DNA of 64,000 nt from Polaribacter sp. IC073 (GCF_007997075.1 NZ_VORS01000002.1:310001-374000); one strand, 5' to 3'; positions 36,765 through 46,654 are shown, counted from the first letter of the stretch. Program-made: numbers and translations. The notes: generated from the letters alone by a model not told the origin.

Positions 36765-39206
36765 TTATAATAAACCCATCATTCCTTCTTTTACAATTGC
36801 AATATTTCTTTCTTTATTAGAATTATCACTTTTTTCTTGATCTTTAATCATAGTTCTCATTAGATTAATAACCACTTTATCGAAACTAAATTTCTTGTAC
36901 TGATTTCCTTTAACAACCATATCTTCTACCAAATTCTGAATTGCTACTATATTATTACTCTTAGAAATCATCTTAAAAGCTTTTTCGTATAATACTTTTG
37001 TAGTGCCATCACCAGCTAAAAACATTCCAGAAACCACACTTTTTGCAATAAAAGGCAATTCTGTTTCGTCATTCGATTCTATAAAAATCTTAGTTAATGG
37101 TGTTGCTAAAATTTTTCTTATTTCGTCTGGTAATTCTTTAGACTTTTTTATTGCCAATTCTTTATCTACATAATACGTGGCAACTAAAGACTTTCCTATA
37201 ACGGCATACGATTCACTCTCTAACCCTTTAACAAATAGTGGCTTTAATTCTGGATCTGTTAATTTCCCTAAAGTCTCAATTGCTGCAGCTTGCACTAATG
37301 TTTTTTTATCAGAATTTGCGACTTTCATAATTTTATCAATCGCATCTTTTTTAGAGAATTTATTAATTAAATCGATTTTTTCTAAAGCTAAAATTCTAAT
37401 TTTATGAGAAGAATCATCCAAGGCACTTACTACTGCATTAAAAGCATCTTTATCCTCTTGTTTTTTTACAACTTCTAACAAAGCTTCTCTTCTGTGCGCA
37501 TAATTCTGAGCATTTTTCAATTGAAAAATATAATCACTTAACACTTTATTCTCATTAATTTCCGCCAATAAAACCCCGTCTGCATTTACTTGAATTAAAG
37601 TAGGTTGTGTTTTAAAATCAAATGTGAATGAAGCGTCATTTTTTTCAATAAAAACAGTTTCTCTTCTTCTCTTATTTCCTTCAAAAATATCTAAGGTTAA
37701 AGGGAATTGAAAGTTTTCTGCTTGTAATTGCTGAATATTTACAGTTACTGTTTTTCTTAGTTTGTTATAATCGTAAGAAACATCAATTTTTGGATGATTT
37801 GCACCAAAATACCACTGGTTAAAGAACCAGTTTAAATCTTTGCCGGTTACTTTTTCAAATACCAAACGCAATTGATGGGCTTCTGCAGCTTGGTATTTAT
37901 ATTTATTTAGATAGGTTTTTAGACTTGCAAAGAAAGCTTCATCACCAACATAATTACGTAACATATGTAAAATAGCGCCACCTTTATTATAGCTCACCAA
38001 ATCGAACATGTCTTCTTTGTCTAAATACTCAAAACGGACTAATTTTTTACCAGCTTCTTGTCCGTCTAAATACATTTTCTTGTTTTCAAACATCTGCATT
38101 TCTGCAGCTTCTTGTCCGTATTTATATTCTTGCCATAAGTACTCGCTATAATTAGCAAAAGACTCGTTTAAAGTTAAATTAGACCAGCTTTCTGAAGTTA
38201 CTAGATCACCAAACCAATGATGAAACAATTCATGAGCAATGGTGTTTTCATGTGTGTTCTCATCAATTAACTGCCCTTTTGTTTGGTAGGCTTGTTCTCC
38301 GTGAACCACCGCTGTTGTGTTTTCCATTGCCCCAGAAACATAGTCTCTTACTACAATCTGGCTATATTTATTCCAAGGAAAAGCTACCCCTAGTTTTTCT
38401 GAGAAAAATTGCATCATTTCTGGTGTGTTTCCAAAAATATCTTTCGCATACTTTGCATATTCCTTTTCTACGTAATAATCTACATCAATATCTTTATAGG
38501 TGTCTTTTATAATTTCAAATTCACCAACACCTAAAAAGAATAAATAGGGTGCGTGTTTCTGATTCATTTTCCAATAATCTGTTCTGTTTGCACCGTTTTT
38601 AGTCTGACTAATCAATGCACCATTGGAAAGTGTTACATATTTATTAGGAACGGTCATGTAAATCTCTTGCGTTGTTTTCTGGTTCGGAGCATCAATTGTA
38701 GGAAACCAACAACTGCTTCCTTCGGTTTCTCCTTGCGTCCATATTTGTGTCGGCTTATTTTTATCTGCACCTTCGGCATTTATAAAATACAACCCTTTTG
38801 CATCTGTAATTGCAGCACTCCCCTTTTCTTTTACTTTTTCTGGTCTTGCGGTGTATTTTATATAAATGGTAAATTCTTCTTCTTTTGTATATTTCTTCGG
38901 AAGTTTTACTGTGATTTTATAATCGTCATAATCATAATCTAGTTTATTTCCAGCTAAAGAAACCTCATGAATTAACATGGCTTTTGCATCTAAGGTAAAT
39001 AGATTTGTTGCATAAAAGTGAGGTTTTGCAGTGATCCAAGCTTCACCATTTAATTGTTTTTCGGTAAAATTGAAATCAACTTTTAATTTGGTATGAATTA
39101 AATTGTGCGTTTTTTCTCTTTCTGCTTTATAAATTAAGTTGTTTTGAGAAAAACCAATGGTGGTAATTGCCACAAAAAGAACTAGGATCCAATTTTTAAT
39201 CTTCAT
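36765..39206 (-). CDS. M1-family zinc aminopeptidase, secreted
   Basis: 813 residues. M1 enzymes remove N-terminal residues from peptides. A signal peptide (to about 20, IGFSQ) leads to the beta-sandwich N-domain. The substrate-binding loop GAMENT follows, then the zinc motif HELFH at 325-329 with third ligand Glu348 in NESFANY (HEXXH-X18-E). A HEAT-like helical C-domain covers about 560-813. It is therefore probably periplasmic or cell-surface. The gene stands alone, with terminators on both sides. The C-terminus has a degenerate second copy at 30893-30958. Confidence 0.92.
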   Translation of the reverse strand: MKIKNWILVLFVAITTIGFSQNNLIYKAEREKTHNLIHTKLKVDFNFTEKQLNGEAWITAKPHFYATNLFTLDAKAMLIHEVSLAGNKLDYDYDDYKITVKLPKKYTKEEEFTIYIKYTARPEKVKEKGSAAITDAKGLYFINAEGADKNKPTQIWTQGETEGSSCWFPTIDAPNQKTTQEIYMTVPNKYVTLSNGALISQTKNGANRTDYWKMNQKHAPYLFFLGVGEFEIIKDTYKDIDVDYYVEKEYAKYAKDIFGNTPEMMQFFSEKLGVAFPWNKYSQIVVRDYVSGAMENTTAVVHGEQAYQTKGQLIDENTHENTIAHELFHHWFGDLVTSESWSNLTLNESFANYSEYLWQEYKYGQEAAEMQMFENKKMYLDGQEAGKKLVRFEYLDKEDMFDLVSYNKGGAILHMLRNYVGDEAFFASLKTYLNKYKYQAAEAHQLRLVFEKVTGKDLNWFFNQWYFGANHPKIDVSYDYNKLRKTVTVNIQQLQAENFQFPLTLDIFEGNKRRRETVFIEKNDASFTFDFKTQPTLIQVNADGVLLAEINENKVLSDYIFQLKNAQNYAHRREALLEVVKKQEDKDAFNAVVSALDDSSHKIRILALEKIDLINKFSKKDAIDKIMKVANSDKKTLVQAAAIETLGKLTDPELKPLFVKGLESESYAVIGKSLVATYYVDKELAIKKSKELPDEIRKILATPLTKIFIESNDETELPFIAKSVVSGMFLAGDGTTKVLYEKAFKMISKSNNIVAIQNLVEDMVVKGNQYKKFSFDKVVINLMRTMIKDQEKSDNSNKERNIAIVKEGMMGLL

Positions 39207-39354
39207 AAATAATGTTTTCTTCTAGCTTCAAAAATACTAAATATGAAGATAGAACTTGTTAATGAGCAGTTAAATTCAAAAAGTATACCAAATTGTACTG
39301 AAACCTAAGAATACAACTGGTTTACTTCTCATTACAAAGAGGAACTTAAAAAGT

Positions 39355-39387
39355 AAAAGCCTCAATTTCAAAAGAAATTGAGGCTTT
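39355..39387 (-). terminator. Rho-independent terminator of the sigma/DUF4252 operon
   Basis: A perfect 15-base stem aaaagcctcaatttc/gaaattgaggctttt with a four-base loop, flanked by A/T runs. It lies about 20 bases after the last DUF4252 stop on the minus strand. Confidence 0.88.
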
Positions 39388-39408
39388 TATATCTTAAAAA
39401 CGTGCGTT

Positions 39409-39951
39409 TTACTTGTTAAACATTTTAGAGAATTGTTTTAATGAGTCACTATCTCCATCAATAGCTGCACTATTTAATAGCTGTATTATTTGTGCAGGAT
39501 TCATGTTTTCGCCTAATATCCTAGCAACTCCTACTCCGGCTTCGTCTCCATATCCAAAAGCAATAACTTCATCTATAGCATCTGTATCTCCAGAATAATA
39601 AATATTTATATTCATGCCTTTTACCTTCATAGACATTAAGCTTTTGTAAGTATCATTGTCTGTGAAAATATTTTTAAGTTTCCCTTTTTCTAATTCATAA
39701 GCAGCTGTGTTTTCTGCTGTTTTAGGTAAAAAAGCGACATTTATTTTCTTGATACTTTTAATGGTTTTCTTTACTTCTTCAGAAACAGCTGCTTTTACAG
39801 GAAGTACAGAACTTACTGGCAAATCGCCCGTATAAAAGCCCTCTTTACCGCTGGTATCTACTAAGTAGCTTTGTAATGATTTTTCATTTTTACATGAAGT
39901 TATCATCAAAATTAACGTTAATATCGAAAGTATTTTTGTTATATTTTTCAT
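39409..39951 (-). CDS. DUF4252 domain-containing lipoprotein
   Basis: 180 residues. The lipoprotein signal ends at Cys20 (MITSC). The remainder resembles DUF4252, a Bacteroidota domain of unknown function, with KSIKKINVAFLPKT, YYSGDTDAIDEVIAFGYGDE, and the helical NPAQIIQLLNSA end. It is the last gene of an ECF sigma operon and the partner of the second DUF4252 gene 56 bases upstream. DUF4252 genes commonly sit in such operons, so these proteins may be part of the sensed signal or its output. Confidence 0.8.
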   Translation of the reverse strand: MKNITKILSILTLILMITSCKNEKSLQSYLVDTSGKEGFYTGDLPVSSVLPVKAAVSEEVKKTIKSIKKINVAFLPKTAENTAAYELEKGKLKNIFTDNDTYKSLMSMKVKGMNINIYYSGDTDAIDEVIAFGYGDEAGVGVARILGENMNPAQIIQLLNSAAIDGDSDSLKQFSKMFNK

Positions 39952-40007
39952 TTGGCTGGTTTTATAAAAGTAGCGTCAGATTTTTTAAAACCTGACACTA
40001 CCTGTTG

Positions 40008-40520
40008 TTACTTGCTCTTTTTAGTAAAAGTATCTGCTAAATCAGACATTTTATTAATATCAATGTTTCCTGTTAAAGAAATAATCATTGCTTCAGACAT
40101 TCCATTTGTTCTCTTATCAATTCCTTTAATAAACATTAAAACTTCACTTACAAAATCTTTGTTCTTTGTAGATTTTACATAGATCTTAACGCGCGTATCA
40201 TCTTCTTTAATTCGCATTAATTGTGTTAAGTTTTGTTTTTTTATAGAAGAATTTACCATGGTCTCCATTTTGTCTGCAATAGCTTTGTCTTCCGTAGAAA
40301 ACATTTTAAATTCTTTTAAATCTTTTATCATTTGAAAGACTTGCATTTCTTCGCTATCTTTAAATTTTTCTGGACTAAATTTAGACAACAATTCAAAAGC
40401 ATCTTTGGTAACAACTACCATGTCTACGCCATCTAATTCTTCTAAAGAATCGAATAAGGACTGTGCGCTAGTTACCATTGAAGTAACAATGAACGCTATT
40501 AATAGGATTATTTTTTTCAT
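40008..40520 (-). CDS. DUF4252 domain-containing secreted protein
   Basis: 170 residues. A Sec signal peptide ends near residue 19 (VTSAQ), with no lipobox. The DUF4252 region follows: VDMVVVTKDAFELLSKF, MIKDLKEFKMFSTEDKAIAD, and SLTGNIDINKMSDLADTF at the end. It is a diverged paralogue of the next gene (39409-39951) that uses soluble periplasmic export instead of lipid anchoring. It lies 42 bases after the anti-sigma-like gene. The function is unknown. Confidence 0.82.
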   Translation of the reverse strand: MKKIILLIAFIVTSMVTSAQSLFDSLEELDGVDMVVVTKDAFELLSKFSPEKFKDSEEMQVFQMIKDLKEFKMFSTEDKAIADKMETMVNSSIKKQNLTQLMRIKEDDTRVKIYVKSTKNKDFVSEVLMFIKGIDKRTNGMSEAMIISLTGNIDINKMSDLADTFTKKSK

Positions 40521-40562
40521 AATTTCTGTATTTACTCGGTTTTACTCTTTTTTTACTTGGTT

Positions 40563-40997
40563 TTATTTTAATATTTTATTTACTGTGTTTTCATAAGTAT
40601 ATAAAGTGGCTACAGCTTGTTCTCCTTTTTTTAAGTTTTTAGATAACAATTCTAGCCCTTTACTTACTTGCGCATAAATTATTTGCGCTTCTTTTCTTTG
40701 TTGATTTTTGTCATATTGCTGTTTGCCAACAAATACGCCTAACAACAATACTACCGATGCTGCTACAGACAACCATTTAAAGTTGCTCTTTTTAGAGTTC
40801 TTAGTTTCTAACTTTAAGGTTTTTGTAAACGTTTCATCTTTTGCAATCGCAAAATAATTAAACATACTTTCATATTCTTGCAAATGTGGTGCAACATTCC
40901 CTGCTGTAAAGTAGTTTTTCAAGGTTGTTTCTTCTTGCAAAGAAGTTTCTGCGTTTAAATATTTTTCTACTAATTTTTCTATGTTAGCTAACTCCAT
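40563..40997 (-). CDS. Probable anti-sigma factor, single membrane helix
   Basis: 144 residues. A cytoplasmic helical N-terminus (LVEKYLNAETSLQEETTLKN) precedes one membrane helix at about 74-91 (WLSVAASVVLLLGVFVG) and a periplasmic helical tail. The layout matches small anti-sigma proteins of ECF systems in Flavobacteria. The gene start lies inside the sigma factor gene (14-base overlap), which couples translation. The zinc-type anti-sigma motif is not seen. The role is inferred from position and topology. Confidence 0.7.
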   Translation of the reverse strand: MELANIEKLVEKYLNAETSLQEETTLKNYFTAGNVAPHLQEYESMFNYFAIAKDETFTKTLKLETKNSKKSNFKWLSVAASVVLLLGVFVGKQQYDKNQQRKEAQIIYAQVSKGLELLSKNLKKGEQAVATLYTYENTVNKILK

Positions 40998-41493
40998 AGT
41001 TGTGTTTTTTAGTTAATTCTTCTCTAATTGTTTTTCTTGCCCTAGACAATGCAACTCTTACTGCTGTTGGTTTCATCTCTACCATTTTACAGATTTCTTC
41101 AAAATCATATTGCTCAATATCTCTTAATTGAATAATAACTTTTTGTTGCTCGGGTAACTTTTCTATCAATTGGTGTACTTGGTTTACACTATCTCTATAC
41201 TCCAGTTTCTTGTCTAAAGACGTTTCTTTTTCTTGATAATTACTGTGTATTAATGTTAAATTACTTGCTTGCTTCGATTTTAATCTATCATAACAATAAT
41301 TCTTCGTCATTGTCATTGCAAATGCTTCAACATTTTTATAATCAGCAATTTTTTCTTTGCTTCTCCACAATTTAAAAATCAGTTCTTGAGTAGCATCTTC
41401 AGCTTCTTCTGTAGAAACTAACAATCTTTTTGCTAATCTAAAGACCTTATCTTTAAATGGTAAAACAACTTTTAAAAAGTCTGATTGGTTCAT
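40984..41493 (-). CDS. ECF-type RNA polymerase sigma factor
   Basis: 169 residues. Sigma region 2 (about 8-75) shows KDKVFRLAKRLL, EEAEDATQELIFKLW and the -10-reading stretch FAMTMTKNYCYDRLKSK. Region 4 (about 110-160) shows KLPEQQKVIIQLRDIEQYDF and VRVALSRARKTIREEL. No region 1 or 3 is present, as usual for ECF factors. It heads an operon with the anti-sigma-like protein and two DUF4252 genes, and probably transcribes its own operon in response to an envelope signal. It is divergent from the S41 peptidase pair. Confidence 0.9.
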   Translation of the reverse strand: MNQSDFLKVVLPFKDKVFRLAKRLLVSTEEAEDATQELIFKLWRSKEKIADYKNVEAFAMTMTKNYCYDRLKSKQASNLTLIHSNYQEKETSLDKKLEYRDSVNQVHQLIEKLPEQQKVIIQLRDIEQYDFEEICKMVEMKPTAVRVALSRARKTIREELTKKHNYGVS

Positions 41494-41662
41494 TTAGGTT
41501 TGGTTGATTAATTTATAAACGAGATAATTACTATCTTCATAGTATCAAGTCTATATCATTAAGACGAGTAACAATTTAATTTGTTACACAAGAATTTAAA
41601 AATAATACTAATTCTATTTATATTGCGTTAGATTTACGAAACAATTCATATTTATTCTATAA

Positions 41663-43117
41663 ATGAAACACCTTTTAAAAGCTTTCTACCTAGTAATACT
41701 TGCTATTTTCTTTGTTCAATGTTCTAAAGAATACAACTTACCAGAAAATTTGGTGGTAAAAGATTTTGTTTGGAAAGGTTTAAACGCTTATTATCTGCAT
41801 CAAGATGATATTAAAGATTTATCTGACAGACGTTTTAGTTCAGACCAGCAATTAAATGCTTATTTAACTGGTTTTGCAGACTACAATACATTGTTTTCTA
41901 GCTTAGTATTAACTTCGGATGTAAAATCGTCTTTATTAGGAGACTATACAAGCTTAAATAATCATGCGCCAAGAACTGGTTTTTTAAACGGAATGGAATT
42001 TGGAATTATTGAAGAACCTAATAATGCACAAAATGTAATTGGTTATGTAACTCATATTTTACCAAATTCTGATGCGGCAACAAAAAATATACTTCGTGGT
42101 GAATTTTTTAATGCTGTGGATGGTATTCAATTAACACAAACAAATTTTGAAAGTTTATTAATAAATGGTGCAGACACTTTTAATCTAACAATGGTAAATT
42201 TTGATGGAACAACGGTTACCCCAAATACTAAATTTGTTTCTTTAGAAAAACAAATTTATGATTATGATACTGTTTTTTTAGAAAAGACTTTTACTATTGG
42301 TACAGATAATATTGGTTATTTAATGTACCATAATAACTTTTCTAAAACTTCAATAAACAATTTAAACAACACTTTTTTAAACTTTAAAAATCAATCGGTT
42401 AACGAACTTATTTTAGATTTGAGATATAATATAGGTGGTGGTAGTTTTGCCAAAAACGTTACCAACTTAGCAACCATGATTACTGGGCAATTTACAGATG
42501 CAGTCTTTATAAAGGAAGAATGGAATTCGAAAGCACAACCTTGGTTTGAAGCAAACCAGCCAGACTCTTTATTAACTAAATTCCCTGCAAAATTAAATCC
42601 AACAACAAACTTTAACAGCTTAAATCTAACAGATGTTTATATTGTTTTAAACGGAAATAACTTCTCTGGTTCTTCTGCTGTCGAATTATTAATTAACAGT
42701 TTAAAACCGCATATAAACGTACATGTCATTGGTACAAATACAGTGGGTAACAATACGGGTGCGATCACTTTATACAATTCTGAAGATTATGATTTTGAAC
42801 TAAGAAATGAAACACATACGGTAGCGATACAACCTATTGTGTTAAGTTTCTTAAATAAAAACGACCAAACCTATGAAAACGGATTTATGCCAAACATTGC
42901 GCTTTGTCCTAATGAAGATATTTTAGACTTAGGAATTTTGGGAGATCAATCAGAACCGATCTTAGATAGAGTTTTAGAATATGTTTCAACAGGAAGTACT
43001 AGTCCAAGTGTTGCGTGTAACGCTAACGGTTTAACCTTTTTGTACAGCTCTATAGATTTTCAAAGAGAAATTGATAAAGGCGTATTTATAAGGCAAGATT
43101 TACCTAATAACAATTAA
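41663..43117 (+). CDS. S41-family peptidase-like lipoprotein, catalytic lysine missing
   Basis: 484 residues. The lipoprotein signal ends at Cys20. A PDZ-like region (about 108-190) and an S41 (tail-specific protease/tricorn core) domain follow. Ser338 in SGSSAVELL matches the catalytic serine, but the lysine expected 25 residues later is Asn363 (TVGNNTG), while the next gene has TVGKQVG. RYNIGGG replaces RYNGGGS. The protein is therefore probably inactive or altered, perhaps a binding partner of its active neighbour. One base separates the two genes. Function beyond the fold is inferred. Confidence 0.8.
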   Translation: MKHLLKAFYLVILAIFFVQCSKEYNLPENLVVKDFVWKGLNAYYLHQDDIKDLSDRRFSSDQQLNAYLTGFADYNTLFSSLVLTSDVKSSLLGDYTSLNNHAPRTGFLNGMEFGIIEEPNNAQNVIGYVTHILPNSDAATKNILRGEFFNAVDGIQLTQTNFESLLINGADTFNLTMVNFDGTTVTPNTKFVSLEKQIYDYDTVFLEKTFTIGTDNIGYLMYHNNFSKTSINNLNNTFLNFKNQSVNELILDLRYNIGGGSFAKNVTNLATMITGQFTDAVFIKEEWNSKAQPWFEANQPDSLLTKFPAKLNPTTNFNSLNLTDVYIVLNGNNFSGSSAVELLINSLKPHINVHVIGTNTVGNNTGAITLYNSEDYDFELRNETHTVAIQPIVLSFLNKNDQTYENGFMPNIALCPNEDILDLGILGDQSEPILDRVLEYVSTGSTSPSVACNANGLTFLYSSIDFQREIDKGVFIRQDLPNNN

Positions 43118-43118
43118 T

Positions 43119-44603
43119 ATGAAGAAATACATTTTAGCTAGTTTACTATCCATCTTATTTTTAACAGCTTCTTGCAATAAGGAAGCAGATGGCTTAAGTC
43201 AAGGTTATACAGTTACTACAAATGATGAAATTAATAATTTTATATGGAAAGGTTTAAATCTTTACTATTTATGGCAAGAAGATGTACCAACATTAGCAGA
43301 CAATAGGTTTAGTAATTTAGAAGAAATTTACACTTATTTTAGAAGATACGCAACGCCAGAAGAAACCTTTAATAGTTTATTAAAGCAACCAGGTACCATA
43401 GATCGTTTTTCTTGGATTGTTGATGATTATGTTGCTTTAGAGAATTCTTTTCAAGGTATAAATCTAAGCACAGGAATGGAGTTTGGTTTGGTAAGATATG
43501 CAAATAGTACTACAAAGATTTTTGGTTATGTACGTTATGTAATTCCTGGTTCTAGCGCAGCAACATTAGGTGTTACAAGAGGCATGTATTTTAGCGCTGT
43601 AAACGGAACTCAGCTTACAGATAGTAATTTTAGAGGTTTATTATTTAGTAATGCTATTTCTTTTTCAATAGGATTGGCAGATTATAATTCTGGAAATCCG
43701 ATCGCAAATAATACAACAGTTTCTTTAGATAAAACAGAAATTAAAGAAAACCCGATAGCAGATTCTAGAGTAATTACAGATGGATCTAAGAAAATAGGTT
43801 ATTTAATGTTCAACCAATTTGCAAGTTCTTATGACCAAGATTTAAATGCCGTCTTTAGTACTTTTAAAACGGAAGTAGTAGACGATTTAATTATCGATTT
43901 ACGCTACAACGGAGGTGGTTCTACAAATACCGCAGGTTTTTTAGGAAGTATGGTTACTGGTCAATTTTCAGATGAAGTATATTCTAAAGAAGTATGGAAT
44001 AGTAAGGTAATGGCAGCTTTACCTGCGGAAAACTTTATCAATAATTTCCCTACAAGAATTAAAAAAACAGATCGTAATAATAACGTGGTTGTAGATGAAG
44101 CCATTAACAGTTTAAATTTACAAAGAGTCTATTTTATAGTTACAGGAAGTTCTGCCTCAGCATCTGAATTGGTTATTAATTCTTTAGATGCACACATAGA
44201 TGTAAGAGTAATTGGTACTACAACAGTTGGTAAACAAGTGGGTTCTATTACATTATATGATTCTGATAATCTACAGAGAACAGGCGCTAACTTAAACACC
44301 AAACATACGTATGCAATGCAACCTTTGGTGTTAGAAATTAAAAATAAAGACGATAAAAATTACCCGAACGGAATTATTCCTGGAATAAATTTTACAGGAA
44401 TAAATTTAGCGGAAAATATTGGCGATTTAGGTGTTATAGGAGAAAGATCAGACCCATTATTAGACAGAACTTTGAAGTATATTTCTACAGGCTCTAAATC
44501 TTTCTCTAAAAAAGATGATTTTGTAAAAACAGAAGAAATTTTTAATTCTAAGTTAGCCACTCCTGCAGGTAACAATATGTATTCAGAATTGATAAAATAT
44601 TAG
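43119..44603 (+). CDS. S41-family serine peptidase lipoprotein
   Basis: 494 residues. A lipoprotein signal with Cys19 is followed by an N-domain, a PDZ-like domain (about 112-205) and the S41 catalytic domain with LIIDLRYNGGG (257-267). The Ser/Lys dyad is Ser347 in GSSASASEL and Lys372 in TVGKQVGS, exactly 25 residues apart as in CtpA/Prc enzymes. It probably cleaves proteins in the periplasm or at the outer membrane. It follows the inactive-looking paralogue by one base, so both are made together. Confidence 0.88.
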   Translation: MKKYILASLLSILFLTASCNKEADGLSQGYTVTTNDEINNFIWKGLNLYYLWQEDVPTLADNRFSNLEEIYTYFRRYATPEETFNSLLKQPGTIDRFSWIVDDYVALENSFQGINLSTGMEFGLVRYANSTTKIFGYVRYVIPGSSAATLGVTRGMYFSAVNGTQLTDSNFRGLLFSNAISFSIGLADYNSGNPIANNTTVSLDKTEIKENPIADSRVITDGSKKIGYLMFNQFASSYDQDLNAVFSTFKTEVVDDLIIDLRYNGGGSTNTAGFLGSMVTGQFSDEVYSKEVWNSKVMAALPAENFINNFPTRIKKTDRNNNVVVDEAINSLNLQRVYFIVTGSSASASELVINSLDAHIDVRVIGTTTVGKQVGSITLYDSDNLQRTGANLNTKHTYAMQPLVLEIKNKDDKNYPNGIIPGINFTGINLAENIGDLGVIGERSDPLLDRTLKYISTGSKSFSKKDDFVKTEEIFNSKLATPAGNNMYSELIKY

Positions 44604-44654
44604 GAAGAATGTGGTGATTTATTTTTTATGGAAGATAAAGTAGCCATAACATTT

Positions 44655-44687
44655 AAAGCGGCATTATAGAAATTATAATGTCGCTTT
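44655..44687 (+). terminator. Terminator after the S41 pair
   Basis: The stem aaagcggcattata/tataatgtcgcttt has one G-T pair and is followed by ctctttttc. It lies between the convergent S41 and DUF72 genes. Confidence 0.7.
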
Positions 44688-44720
44688 CTCTTTTTCTAAC
44701 TTTTGAAGTCAAAAAAATAC

Positions 44721-45626
44721 TTATAACAAACTCATTTGTCCATCAGAAGAATCCGCCTCTTTTTCCTTCGGAATTTTCAAATCCAAACCAAATTCAGCAT
44801 TTAGATTTTTAATAAAATACGCAGCAAGTAAAGGAGATGCTTCTTCTAAATTTTGATGAATAAAGAAATTAATATTTTGCAAACCTGCGTCAGTCCATTC
44901 CTTTAATTTTAAAACCCAATCATCTAGCCTATCATAATCTGTCGGATGATTCGCACCAACATATCTAATAAAAGTTTCGTTATTGGTTAATCTCATGTGC
45001 AACATATCTCTTCTACCAGCAGTATCTACTATAACATTTGCAATGTTATTTTCTTCTAAAAGTTGTTGATACTCACTAGAGATCATTGTATTAAAAAACC
45101 AATCTTTATGCCTTACTTCTACTGCCAAAGGAAGGTTTTTCGGCCAGCTTTCTACAAAATCTTGAAGAATATTAAAATTCTTGGGACCAAAATTAGAATG
45201 CAATTGTAAGAAAATGGTTCCTAGTTTTTCTTGAAGATTGCTAAAATGGTCAATATAAGAGTTGGTCACTTCAGTCACTCCATTTAAGCGTTTCCAATGG
45301 CTAATCTCTTGCCCTAATTTCGGGAAGAATTTAAAATTAGCGGGAGTTTTAGCGTACCATTTTTCAAATTGCTGTGCAGGAAAATTTCTATAAAAAGTAG
45401 CATTCAGTTCAATAGCGTTAAACTGATTTGAATAATATACCAACTCGTCTTTGGTTCCTCTTGGATAAAAACCCTTTAAATCTGCACGATTCCATTTTGC
45501 ACAACCAACAAAAACTGTTGGTTTTTTTGGTTTTTGAAAAGTACTTAAAACTTTAAATGTATTAGAGTTTGTTTCTGGTAGGGTAAAATCAATATTTTCA
45601 GGATTTTCAACTTTTCCGAATTTCAT
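44721..45626 (-). CDS. DUF72 (YecE-like) protein
   Basis: 301 residues with a TIM-barrel-type DUF72 domain. The early part has VGCAKWNRADLKGFYP and NAIELNATFYR, followed by LPLAVEVRHKDWF and FIRYVGANHPTDYDRL. The biochemical role is unknown. It lies 14 bases after the patatin gene on the same strand, so the two are probably cotranscribed. Confidence 0.88.
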   Translation of the reverse strand: MKFGKVENPENIDFTLPETNSNTFKVLSTFQKPKKPTVFVGCAKWNRADLKGFYPRGTKDELVYYSNQFNAIELNATFYRNFPAQQFEKWYAKTPANFKFFPKLGQEISHWKRLNGVTEVTNSYIDHFSNLQEKLGTIFLQLHSNFGPKNFNILQDFVESWPKNLPLAVEVRHKDWFFNTMISSEYQQLLEENNIANVIVDTAGRRDMLHMRLTNNETFIRYVGANHPTDYDRLDDWVLKLKEWTDAGLQNINFFIHQNLEEASPLLAAYFIKNLNAEFGLDLKIPKEKEADSSDGQMSLL

Positions 45627-45640
45627 ACTAAAATACTTTC

Positions 45641-46609
45641 TTAAATATTTAAGTTTTCTAAATCTTCCGCAGAATCTTCCATTTCTTGATCGGTAAGAAT
45701 ATCTGGTCTAAACTCACTCATTTTTTCTTCATCTTTAGATTTGGCATAATTAAAACCAGATTTCCACCATTTCTTCATTAATTTCTGATCAAAAACCAAA
45801 GAATTTGTGGTCAATACGGTTGGTGTATAGTATAAATTTAGCTTAATATCCTTATTTGAAGCCGCTAATTTACCAATAGTAATATTGTGTCTTTCTACAT
45901 GTGTCAACATAAAATCGAACACATCAAATAACAAAGAAAAGGGGTTAGTAGCTGGCAATCTGTTAATCTGAGTAACTTCTGTTTCTAAAATAATTGCATC
46001 AATTTCGGTTGCTCCTTTTAAAATAGCTTCTCTAATTGGTACTAAAGAGCCAAAACCTCCATCTGCATATTGGCAATGATTTTTTTCTAACAAACTCATA
46101 AAAGGCACATAATTACATGAACCCCAAATCCAGTCACAGAAATCGTCATAGGTACAATCTGTTATCGACTTGTATTCTATTTGATTTGCCGTTAAATTAG
46201 AAACCGTAACCACAACCTCTTTGTTGGCTGCTCTAATTTTTACATACATTTCTTTTGTAATGTTCCTTTTAATTAACGAACGTAAATTTTTGCTTTCTCC
46301 GAATGTTTTTCTTCCGTTTAAAAAGTTCCAAAAAGTATTTAAATGGTTTATGGTAATTACTTTTTCACCCGCAATTTTCTTAATTTTAAAGGGATTGTTG
46401 CTAAAAATACTTTCTTGGTTTACATTGGTATATAATTCTTTTAATTCATCTAACATACCCAATGCTAAATGAGAAACCATTAAGCTTCCGGTAGAAGTTC
46501 CTAAAAACAAATCATATTTCTTATTTTCATGCTTCATTAAGTATTGCGCAACTCCTCCTGCGAATGCGCCTTTACTTCCACCACCAGAAATTACCAATGC
46601 TTTTTTCAT
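45641..46609 (-). CDS. Patatin-like phospholipase
   Basis: 322 residues. The oxyanion motif GGGSKGAFAGG (9-19), the nucleophile elbow GTSTG with Ser39, and the Asp-Gly-Gly of the catalytic dyad (YADGGFGSLVP, about residue 178) are all present. Patatins hydrolyse acyl chains from lipids. No signal peptide is seen, so the enzyme is cytoplasmic or delivered without Sec. It is first of a two-gene unit with the DUF72 gene and divergent from the beta-propeller lipoprotein. Confidence 0.88.
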   Translation of the reverse strand: MKKALVISGGGSKGAFAGGVAQYLMKHENKKYDLFLGTSTGSLMVSHLALGMLDELKELYTNVNQESIFSNNPFKIKKIAGEKVITINHLNTFWNFLNGRKTFGESKNLRSLIKRNITKEMYVKIRAANKEVVVTVSNLTANQIEYKSITDCTYDDFCDWIWGSCNYVPFMSLLEKNHCQYADGGFGSLVPIREAILKGATEIDAIILETEVTQINRLPATNPFSLLFDVFDFMLTHVERHNITIGKLAASNKDIKLNLYYTPTVLTTNSLVFDQKLMKKWWKSGFNYAKSKDEEKMSEFRPDILTDQEMEDSAEDLENLNI

Positions 46610-46654
46610 TATCTATTATGATTTGTTTACTTTAGTGCTATAAAAATATCAAAA

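Noticed and set aside
38252..38942. Open frames on the plus strand inside the M1 aminopeptidase gene
   Set aside because: Shadow frames opposite a gene with a clear HEXXH-X18-E motif and full length.
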